A stretch of DNA of 5,387 nucleotides, from positions 1 to 5,387 of the forward strand of contig JAFDHR010000451.1 in NCBI GenBank assembly GCA_019308645.1, in the 5' to 3' direction. The stretch is from Deltaproteobacteria bacterium (GTDB taxonomy: Bacteria; Desulfobacterota; DSM-4660; Desulfatiglandales; B25-G16). This document shows positions 1-4,442 of the stretch, piece after piece. The stretch's first letter is position 1, and every line of letters starts with the position of its first letter. Under the pieces are notes generated by a model. The model was not told the origin of the DNA, did not search any database, and saw only the letters and a program-made list of their open reading frames with translations. The translations under genes were made by a program, and so were the position numbers.

Positions 1-77
1 TTTGCCATATTTGTAGCGGTCAATAAAAATACCAATAGGAGTATCCATAATGTGTTCTGTACTACTTTTCTATTCAT
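1..77 (-). CDS. PAP2-family phosphatase, second copy, 5' end only (partial at window edge)
   Basis: These bases are identical to the start of the complete PAP2 gene at 3218 and encode the same first 25 residues, which form the signal peptide (start MNRKVV, then a Leu-rich hydrophobic core). The gene runs off the left edge, so it is not known whether this copy is complete, has the same 3' frameshift as the other copy, or is only a fragment. It is preceded on its strand by the attC-like site at 173-111, so it would be the next cassette after the HigA-like gene. The ribosome-binding site is weak, as in the other copy: only a short purine stretch lies just before the ATG. Confidence 0.6.
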   Translation of the reverse strand, partial: MNRKVVQNTLWILLLVFLLTATNMA

Positions 78-114
78 TCCGAGTTATCAAGATATAAGTA
101 AGGCTTGGGTGCCT
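1..114. repeat. 114-bp direct repeat, copy 1 (cassette head)
   Basis: Bases 1-114 match 3142-3255 without a mismatch by eye. The repeat covers the leader and first 25 codons of the PAP2 gene. On the minus strand it starts at the last bases (AGGC) of the core GTTAGGC, and sequences upstream of that point are unrelated in the two copies. The left end is cut by the window, so the true repeat may be longer. Confidence 0.9.
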
Positions 115-173
115 AACCCCGCGATAACCAGACGGGCGTTTTATAGTCCGGTCTGGTTAATTGGGTTGTTCGC
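111..173 (-). other. attC-like integron recombination site (63 bp) after the HigA-like gene
   Basis: The plus-strand end GCCTAAC (111-117) is GTTAGGC on the gene strand and fits the attC core consensus GTTRRRY. The opposite end reads GCGAACAACCC on the gene strand and is roughly complementary to the first. Between them lies a perfect 9-bp inverted repeat, TAACCAGAC (125-133) with GTCTGGTTA (151-159), around a short loop with unpaired bases, as expected for the folded attC strand. The site starts 7 bases after the stop of the HigA-like gene. The sequence beyond the core is the head of the PAP2 cassette, which is found again at 3255 behind a different site. The R''-side core is imperfect, so the call rests on the combination of core, palindrome and context. 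Confidence 0.6.
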
Positions 174-179
174 TGATTT

Positions 180-395
180 TTATATATTGGCATGGAGTTG
201 CTGCGGGGAAATAGGCTTAACTCTTTGCCAATCCTTTGATATATGCTCAGCCTGCCATAAATCATAATTTTTTTGCAAATTCATCCACAATTCAGGTGTA
301 GTATCAAAGGCTCTCGCAAGACGAAGAAATGGCTTTAAATAATCTTCTTGAATAATTTTTCCAGGATGTGTTGGTTGGCGTTTCATTTTATTCAT
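180..395 (-). CDS. HigA-family antitoxin-like protein lacking its helix-turn-helix (internally deleted)
   Basis: The 71-residue product begins like HigA antitoxins of the Xre/lambda-repressor HTH group (residues 5-21, KRQPTHPGKIIQEDYL) and ends like them (residues 24-49, LRLARAFDTTPELW then NLQKNYDLW). Family members are about 100 residues and carry roughly 35 residues of DNA-binding helix-turn-helix between these two blocks. Here the blocks are joined directly at residues 22-24, an in-frame deletion of about 100 bases. HigA normally neutralises the HigB RNase toxin and represses the operon. This protein probably cannot bind DNA through the usual domain; whether it still binds a toxin is unknown. 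No HigB-like gene is visible upstream, where it normally lies. The start has a good site (GAGGTG, 6 bases upstream). It is best read as a degenerate cassette gene. Confidence 0.75.
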   Translation of the reverse strand: MNKMKRQPTHPGKIIQEDYLKPFLRLARAFDTTPELWMNLQKNYDLWQAEHISKDWQRVKPISPQQLHANI

Positions 396-420
396 AATAT
401 CACCTCGTTAATAAACATAA

Positions 421-444
421 GGGGGGACGTAAGGGGGGACGTAA
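421..444. repeat. Two tandem copies of a 12-bp G-rich unit
   Basis: The unit GGGGGGACGTAA occurs twice head to tail (421-432 and 433-444), about 25 bases upstream of the HigA-like start. It belongs to the same AAGGGGGACGT motif family seen at 493-503, 631-640 (inverted) and at the ends of the element at 2439-2633. The sequence just after it (GGTTGACAAAC) resembles the AACTTGACAATG that follows the motif in the RAYT-derived element on its minus strand, so this may be the end of another such element. Confidence 0.6.
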
Positions 445-489
445 GTGACTAGGTTGACAAACTTCCATATGACGCACGTTGGTGCTTTT

Positions 490-643
490 GTGAAGGGGGA
501 CGTTCGTGCAGAAATTGCATAGTTATTCAATTTCATACCTATATTTAAGCCTTTTATCATTTTAGCCCTGTATTTGTAGCATATGGAGTCTTTAACTGAA
601 ATAATGGGGCGTCAGGCAATCTCTGCACGATGTCCCCCTTCAC
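490..643. repeat. 154-bp inverted-repeat element (MITE-like or attC-like)
   Basis: The arms are 490-518 (starting GTGAAGGGGGACGTTCGTGC) and 616-643 (its complement, starting GCAATCTCTGCACG). They pair over about 28 bases with one extra base and a few mismatches, and are separated by about 97 bases with no gene. The AAGGGGGACGT motif in both arms links it to the RAYT-derived element at 2439-2633, favouring a small non-autonomous mobile element. However, it lies exactly where an attC is expected after the crotonase gene, and the adjacent TAACAATCGCTTG (on the gene strand) resembles the TAACAATCGGTTG of the attC-like site at 3380. Both readings remain open. The remainder of the 334-base gap between genes (396-729) holds the 12-bp tandem repeat, one tiny open frame and an AT-rich run, with nothing else recognised. 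Confidence 0.6.
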
Positions 644-677
644 AAGCGATTGTTATCTTCAGTTCACGAATACTCAT
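612..677 (-). pseudogene. Possible 5' stub of a gene cut by the inverted-repeat element
   Basis: A 21-codon frame beginning MSIRELKITI has a plausible ribosome-binding site (GAGGA, 5-6 bases before the ATG). From about codon 12 onward it consists of the arm of the 490-643 inverted repeat and then stops. This could be the start of a cassette gene destroyed by insertion, or chance. The residues match no family I recognise, and nothing on the far side of the element continues it clearly. Confidence 0.25.
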
Positions 678-729
678 TTTTCCTCAATAACAATGGCTAA
701 AAAAGAGGTTGCCAAAAAAAACTTATGGA

Positions 730-1503
730 TTATTCAAACTTTCCATGCTTTCCAGAGCCCTTTGTAAACATTGTAGCTCCTTGAAGTGTTTCGCCTTTTT
801 CAATCGATTCCATACCACGCTTGAACTCATTCTTTAACGCATCTTCAAAAAATTTCTCCCATTGCTCATAAACACTTAAACGATCATTCCGCATACACGT
901 CTGAGGAAACTTAGCGATTTGTGCCGCCAACTCTTCAGCTACTTCTCGAGATTTTCCATGTGGCACAATTCTATTTGCAAGCCCCATAGCCTTAGCTTCA
1001 TTAGCCTCAACAGGACGGCCAGTAAGAATTAGATCCATTGCATGGCTCATGCCAATCAATCGTGGCAATCTTATAGTGCCACCATCAATTAAAGGAACAC
1101 CAAAACGTCGACAGAAAACACCAAAAACTGCTGTTTCTTCCATTACCCGCATATCACACCACAATGCAAGCTCCAAACCACCCGCAACTGCATATCCTGA
1201 AATTGCTGCAATAACAGGTTTTTGAAGCATCATTCTAGTTGGTCTCATTGGGCCGTCTCCTTCAGGTTCAAGTCTATTCAATCGACTCTTATCGAAACTT
1301 GCGAGAGCCTTCAAGTCCGCTCCTGCGCAAAAGGTATTGCCGATACCACACAATATAGCTACCGAAAAAGCATCATCCTTTTCAAATTCACGAAAAGCAT
1401 CTGCAAGAGCTGCGGCGGTAGGGCCATCAACCGCATTTTTTACCTCAGGTCTATTAATGATTACTGTAAATATGCGATCTCTTTTTTCAATAAGCACTGT
1501 CAT
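730..1503 (-). CDS. Enoyl-CoA hydratase/isomerase (crotonase) family protein
   Basis: The 257-residue length is normal for a single-domain crotonase, a cytoplasmic fold that acts on acyl-CoA thioesters and stabilises an enolate in an oxyanion hole. Visible motifs are the first oxyanion segment NTFCAGADLKAL (56-67), the second segment GYAVAGGLELAL (103-114), and the C-terminal TGRPVEANEAKAMGL (161-175). Glu111 in GGLEL corresponds to the first catalytic Glu of true hydratases (Glu144 in rat). The second (Glu164 in rat, in a P-E-I context) is replaced: the aligned segment reads GVFCRRFGVPLIDGGT, with Cys131 at about that place. This subfamily pattern is known among annotated enoyl-CoA hydratases, but classical hydration is doubtful and the substrate cannot be named. 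The start is supported by AGGA 7-8 bases upstream. The gene follows an attC-like site, so it is likely a single-gene cassette. Confidence 0.88.
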   Translation of the reverse strand: MTVLIEKRDRIFTVIINRPEVKNAVDGPTAAALADAFREFEKDDAFSVAILCGIGNTFCAGADLKALASFDKSRLNRLEPEGDGPMRPTRMMLQKPVIAAISGYAVAGGLELALWCDMRVMEETAVFGVFCRRFGVPLIDGGTIRLPRLIGMSHAMDLILTGRPVEANEAKAMGLANRIVPHGKSREVAEELAAQIAKFPQTCMRNDRLSVYEQWEKFFEDALKNEFKRGMESIEKGETLQGATMFTKGSGKHGKFE

Positions 1504-1543
1504 AATTTCATCCTAATTCTTTTAAAAGTCAGAACTTTAAGAA

Positions 1544-1670
1544 AGCTAAGCTCACTGGCAGAAACAGATATATCACAATAATTTATCTTTAACTATAAAT
1601 CTATCTTGCCACAGCCGAGCATGATATAAAACGGCGTACGGTTTCTGTCCAGTGAAGCGCTGGGTTATCC
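1544..1670 (-). other. attC-like site (127 bp) between methyltransferase and crotonase genes
   Basis: An imperfect inverted repeat pairs TCACTGG (1552-1558) with CCAGTGA (1649-1655), and CAGAAAC (1559-1565) with GTTTCTG (1641-1647). A single unpaired base (1648) lies between the two blocks on one side only, which is the extrahelical-base pattern of folded attC sites. The outer ends are GTTATCC on the plus strand (1664-1670) and CTTAGCT on the gene strand (1544-1550); both are near but not perfect matches to GTTRRRY. The site lies five bases beyond the methyltransferase stop, the normal position for an attC. The central 70 or so bases are AT-rich and contain no gene. Confidence 0.5.
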
Positions 1671-1675
1671 TATAT

Positions 1676-2419
1676 TTATTTTTGCATCACAAAAAATTCA
1701 TAACCGTAAAATTTCGAGTATTTCCTATAGAAATCTAATTCATTTCTAAATCCTTCAAAAATAGCTAATGCGACTTCATTCCCTTGATATTTCTTGTTTA
1801 GACGAGGTAATTCCTTTTCTATTGGTAAATAATAGCTATTCAGCCATGCCGATTCAGGTAATGTAAAATTTGAGATTAAGTTAAATCCTTCTTTTTTAAT
1901 TTCTTCGATTTTTCCTTCAATATTGTTAATATCTGGATACTCACTCTCAAAGTATTCAACAACGGGTTTAGGCGCATTAGGAACAATATATACAAGTTCT
2001 GTAACGGCTAAGTAGCCTTTGTCTTTCAAAAGCTGATGGCATCGTTTTAATCCATTTTGAAATCCCATAAAATACAATGCACCTTCTGACCAGATAATAT
2101 CAAAGGTTTCTTCCTCAAAATCCATATCTAGCATCGACATATTTTGTGGGATTATTTTTTCTTCAAATCCTTCATTTCTTGCCTGTTTCATTAATATGTC
2201 AAGAAATGCTTGATGGTTATCTAAGGCAATGATTTTTCCATTTGAAATTTTTGCTAATTCTATGGTTTGTATTCCCTGGCCACACCCGATATCCAAAATA
2301 AATGGATGTTTTTGGGTTTGGGAGATAAAATTAAATGCACGTCTAGTATATTCATTGTCGCCAGGCCCACTTCGTGGCAACGCTTCGCATAATTCATATA
2401 AATATTCAATTCCTTCCAT
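1676..2419 (-). CDS. Class I SAM-dependent methyltransferase
   Basis: The 247-residue soluble protein has a Rossmann-type methyltransferase core. Motif I is FILDIGCGQGIQTIEL (40-55), the Gly-rich loop that binds S-adenosylmethionine. Asp67 in IIALDNH is the likely acidic residue that contacts the ribose hydroxyls. The motif IV region is FDIIWSEGALYFMG (106-119), followed by the LLKDKGYLAVTEL strand (130-142). The roughly 100 residues after it are not diagnostic, so the substrate is unknown; the domain resembles the Methyltransf_11/25 type acting on small molecules. The start is supported by AAGAGGTG about 5 bases upstream. That ribosome-binding site lies only a few bases from the end of the RAYT-derived element, so the promoter may lie inside or beyond the element. 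Its cassette end is marked by the attC-like site at 1670-1544. Confidence 0.88.
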   Translation of the reverse strand: MEGIEYLYELCEALPRSGPGDNEYTRRAFNFISQTQKHPFILDIGCGQGIQTIELAKISNGKIIALDNHQAFLDILMKQARNEGFEEKIIPQNMSMLDMDFEEETFDIIWSEGALYFMGFQNGLKRCHQLLKDKGYLAVTELVYIVPNAPKPVVEYFESEYPDINNIEGKIEEIKKEGFNLISNFTLPESAWLNSYYLPIEKELPRLNKKYQGNEVALAIFEGFRNELDFYRKYSKFYGYEFFVMQK

Positions 2420-2438
2420 AGAACACCTCTTATAATAT

Positions 2439-2633
2439 GGGACGTTGTTTCTGAGTTGACTTATAAATAATTTCCAACTTCCGGCAATTCCACAGAATGA
2501 GCTGCACGTACCACAGCTGATATGCTCACACCGGGTAAACGAGCAACCTGTGCTCCTGGATACCCTATCTTCACAACCGACAATTGATAAGTTTATCTAC
2601 ATTGTCAAGTTCATTCAAAAACAACGTCCCCCT
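2439..2633. mobile_element. Internally deleted RAYT-type element with inverted ends
   Basis: The ends are GGGACGTTGTTT (2439-2450) and its exact complement (2619-2630), the right one extended by further Cs. Inside, next to the right end, is a hairpin-forming stretch in which GACAAT and ATTGTC flank GATAA and TTATC (minus strand, 2606-2579). The rest encodes the C-terminus of a REP-associated tyrosine transposase. An intact RAYT would be several hundred bases longer, so this is a deleted, non-autonomous copy. It lies between the lost PAP2 tail and the methyltransferase ribosome-binding site, where an attC would be expected. Element limits are my estimate from the inverted ends. Confidence 0.6.
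2461..2577 (-). pseudogene. C-terminal remnant of a RAYT (Y1-type) transposase
   Basis: The minus-strand frame ending in TAA at 2461 reads KIGYPGAQVARLPGVS and continues with AVVRAAHSVELPEVGNYL. This is the characteristic C-terminal helix-turn-helix of many REP-associated tyrosine transposases (Y1_Tnp family), whose typical form is YPGAEVARFLGVTTSAVNR followed by a LPE-K-YL end. Only about 38 codons remain. The catalytic HUH and Tyr region is absent, there is no start codon, and the frame closes just upstream, so no active enzyme is encoded. The identification is by recalled family pattern, not by search. Confidence 0.6.
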
Positions 2634-2650
2634 TTATGGAGTCTTTAAAA

Positions 2651-2741
2651 TTACCATTTCTTACTGATAGTTAGACCATACGTTCCATTATCTGCTATTG
2701 GAGTTACGCTGACCTCCTTAAAAGGAGTCGTAAAACAATAA
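2651..2741 (-). pseudogene. Disconnected C-terminal tail of the PAP2 gene
   Basis: Downstream of the present PAP2 stop, another frame encodes FTTPFKEVSVTPIADN and then GTYGLTISKKW before a TAA at 2651-2653. Removing one copy of the adjacent 16-bp duplication fuses this frame to the PAP2 gene with no other change (…GFVSSYCFTTPFKEV…). The ancestral protein would then be 183 residues rather than 158. The segment pattern (T-P-x-K then a beta-like GTYGLTISKKW ending) agrees with what I recall from outer-membrane or periplasmic PAP2 proteins, which end in a similar tail. It is therefore non-coding now, unless read by frameshifting. Confidence 0.75.
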
Positions 2742-3218
2742 CTACTCACAAATCCTATAACTCACAAATCCTATAGCCGCACCTGCTAGAACATCTTCTG
2801 CATAATGTTTATCTGCATGAACTCTGCCATAACCAACAAATATTGCTCCAATATACGCTGGTATTGCATATTTCCAACCATATCGTTTGTGGATAAATGC
2901 GGCACCTTGAAATGTCGCTGATGTGTGACGAGAAGGAAATGAGTTATTATCACTACCATCCGGGCGTTCCTTGTTGATTGATAACTTTAGACCATATGTG
3001 ACACCTAAATTGGTAAAAAAGGATTTATAAAATTGATTTCGTCCCTCTTTATCGTGCAAATAAAATGTGGTTCCATAAGCTGTTGCAGGAATAAGTATCA
3101 GCAATATATCGCCTACTTTTTTAGTATTGCTTTCTTCGGCATTTGCCATATTTGTAGCGGTCAATAAAAATACCAATAGGAGTATCCATAATGTGTTCTG
3201 TACTACTTTTCTATTCAT
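2742..3218 (-). CDS. Secreted PAP2-family phosphatase, C-terminally truncated by frameshift
   Basis: The 158-residue product has an N-terminal signal peptide or anchor (Lys4, hydrophobic 10-21, AxA-like end near residue 27), so it acts outside the cytoplasmic membrane. All three phosphatidic-acid-phosphatase motifs are present: K78-x6-R85-P86, PSRH (95-98) and R132-x5-H138-x3-D142. The catalytic His98 and His138 and phosphate-binding Lys78, Arg85 and Arg132 are kept. PSRH in place of PSGH and GR in place of SR are common variants. Such enzymes dephosphorylate lipid phosphates such as undecaprenyl pyrophosphate; the substrate cannot be assigned here. A 16-bp tandem duplication shifts the frame after residue 152 and replaces about 31 original residues with a short end. 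The catalytic residues lie before the break, so activity is possible. The ribosome-binding site is weak. The head of this gene recurs at 77-1. Confidence 0.88.
   Translation of the reverse strand: MNRKVVQNTLWILLLVFLLTATNMANAEESNTKKVGDILLILIPATAYGTTFYLHDKEGRNQFYKSFFTNLGVTYGLKLSINKERPDGSDNNSFPSRHTSATFQGAAFIHKRYGWKYAIPAYIGAIFVGYGRVHADKHYAEDVLAGAAIGFVSYRICE
2744..2775. repeat. 16-bp perfect tandem duplication inside the PAP2 coding region
   Basis: ACTCACAAATCCTATA occurs at 2744-2759 and again at 2760-2775. Sixteen bases is not a multiple of three, so the second copy shifts the frame and creates the TAG stop at 2744-2742. Slipped-strand replication is the simplest origin. Confidence 0.95.
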
Positions 3219-3255
3219 TCCGAGTTATCAAGATATAAGTAAGGCTTGGGTGCCT
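3142..3255. repeat. 114-bp direct repeat, copy 2 (cassette head)
   Basis: Identical to 1-114. On the gene strand it begins at AGGC within GAGAGGC, the degenerate core of the attC-like site at 3380-3252. It includes the 37-base leader and first 25 codons of PAP2. Confidence 0.9.
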
Positions 3256-3380
3256 CTCGGTTCACTTGCCGGTGCCACTACGGAAGTTGGCTAAAAGTAA
3301 AAGGTGTTGAAGCTCCCCAAAAATAGACAAATTCAACATGCCCGTCGTAGCACCGGTCAATGTGCAACCGATTGTTAGCG
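3252..3380 (-). other. attC-like site (129 bp) after the UPF0158 gene
   Basis: On the gene strand the site starts CGCTAACAATCGGTTGCAC and ends GTGAACCGAGAGGC. The arms pair as CGGTT/AACCG, CAC/GTG, GCCGGTG/CACCGGT and TACG/CGTA, with single unpaired bases between blocks on one strand, as in folded attC sites. An inner hairpin (TGTTGAA at 3305-3311 with TTCAACA at 3332-3338) closes the loop. The overall size and structure resemble the long attC sites of chromosomal integrons. The core at the PAP2 end reads GAGAGGC rather than GTTAGGC, so the integrase cleavage bases TT are missing on this side and the site may be inactive there. Confidence 0.55.
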
Positions 3381-3428
3381 GATTTTTCTCATATTTTTAA
3401 ATGGTTATATGGCCTTTTTGAGATTTGT

Positions 3429-3896
3429 TCATTCCTCAACATAGGGAATATTGTTCTCTTCACACCAGTCAATAGCTATCAGCTTTAAGGCTTCCCTGCG
3501 ATATTTGAACCAATCTTCTTCAATGCCATATTCGTAAATGTTGTCCTTGAATCTCCGGAATGCACCCTTTCCTTTAATGGAATGGTACATTTTGTCACTT
3601 AATTCTTCATCATTCAGGGATAAACAGAATTTCTCCATGATACTGTACTCATGGATGTCGAATTTTGTAGGTAATTCTATATAGTCATCCGACCATAAAA
3701 CTTCTCCGGCCAATTTGATGGCTTCCTGTTCCCACTCTGGATAGTCAGATAAATCATCTTCATTTTCCGCTACCTGGAAATGATCATCTGTAACCATGAC
3801 AATTTTGCCAGTTTTCTTGTTTAAATATGATGAATGAAAGTCAAATTGGATTTCCATTTCATCAATAATGTCTTTTAATTTTACTGTCATAGCCAT
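3429..3896 (-). CDS. UPF0158 family protein (uncharacterised)
   Basis: The 155-residue acidic soluble protein matches the recalled pattern of the UPF0158 family (Pfam PF03682): an N-terminal block with LKDIIDEMEIQ, then residues 85-106 with MEKFCLSLNDEEL, then KGKGAFRRFKD (108-118) and a helical end with WFKYRREALKLIAIDWCEE (128-146). No member has a well-established function as far as I know. There is no signal peptide, membrane segment or catalytic motif I can name. It starts 30 bases after the zinc-ribbon gene; AAAGGA lies just before the first ATG (Met1), while Met3 is an alternative start. It is the last gene of the three-gene unit and is followed by an attC-like site. Confidence 0.75.
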   Translation of the reverse strand: MAMTVKLKDIIDEMEIQFDFHSSYLNKKTGKIVMVTDDHFQVAENEDDLSDYPEWEQEAIKLAGEVLWSDDYIELPTKFDIHEYSIMEKFCLSLNDEELSDKMYHSIKGKGAFRRFKDNIYEYGIEEDWFKYRREALKLIAIDWCEENNIPYVEE

Positions 3897-3926
3897 ATTT
3901 CCTTTGCTTTCGAGAAAATACTGACG

Positions 3927-4433
3927 TTATCGAGTTCTTGCCTTTTTCTTTTTCCGTTTAGCAGCTTTGCGCTTCTTCATTTTTGGTTTATCTGGTGCTA
4001 CCAATTCCAATTTTTCACCATACTCTTTGATAACTTTTTTTCTTATTTCCTCACGCTCTGCAGGGCCAACACCATAACCGGATATTGTATAGTCCCAACC
4101 TCTCTTCCGGATTAAATCACGTTCTAATTTCCCAGCACATTCTTCGCAAAGCCCTAAATCATTGAGAGGTTGAAAAATGTCGCATCCCTGGCACTCCCCC
4201 TCATAAAAGCCAAAGTCACTTAGATCATCATCTTCAAAATAGAGAGTCGCTTCTGTAAGCTGGCTTTGCCCCAATTCAGTTAACAATACCTCATCCATTG
4301 AACATTCACCGCACGTAGGACAAATTATATTCTTTTCAAAACACGGCCTATCGGAGTTTTCGGGCAAACTGACATTACCAATATCGCAATGGAAAATGCA
4401 CCCGCATTTCTTACATTCAAAGTTTATTTCCAT
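3927..4433 (-). CDS. Zinc-ribbon protein with highly basic C-terminal tail (unknown function)
   Basis: The 168-residue product has two Cys clusters: CKKC (7-10) with CPTC (38-41), plus extra Cys12, 16, 31 and 44; and CQGC (81-84) with CEEC (96-99). Both fit zinc ribbons or rubredoxin-like knuckles. An acidic stretch (65-73) lies between them. The last 18 residues are almost all Lys and Arg (KMKKRKAAKRKKKK then ARTR), a tail that could bind nucleic acid or ribosomes. I do not recognise a named family for the whole protein. It starts 9 bases after the stop of the upstream gene, and its ribosome-binding site (GGGAGGG) lies between that stop and the ATG, so the two genes are surely co-transcribed. 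Zinc binding is inferred only from Cys spacing. Confidence 0.7.
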   Translation of the reverse strand: MEINFECKKCGCIFHCDIGNVSLPENSDRPCFEKNIICPTCGECSMDEVLLTELGQSQLTEATLYFEDDDLSDFGFYEGECQGCDIFQPLNDLGLCEECAGKLERDLIRKRGWDYTISGYGVGPAEREEIRKKVIKEYGEKLELVAPDKPKMKKRKAAKRKKKKARTR

Positions 4434-4442
4434 TTCCCTCCC

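Noticed and set aside
421..444. Tandem G-rich repeat as a CRISPR array or iteron
   Set aside because: Only two 12-bp copies, directly adjacent, with no spacers and no cas or replication genes nearby.
695..722. Long A/T runs after the crotonase gene as a rho-independent terminator
   Set aside because: The flanking GGC/GCC stem is only three pairs long and the T-run precedes rather than follows it on the gene strand.
1222..1581. 119-codon open frame on the plus strand
   Set aside because: It overlaps the crotonase gene on the opposite strand, has no recognisable protein pattern, and runs into the attC-like region.
2670..2676. GTTAGAC, a perfect match to the attC core consensus
   Set aside because: It lies inside the former PAP2 coding tail (GLTIS codons) and has no paired palindrome around it.
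2705..2735. Perfect CTCCTT/AAGGAG palindrome that looks like a terminator after PAP2
   Set aside because: No T-run follows on the gene strand, and the bases encode the lost PAP2 tail (TPFKEV).
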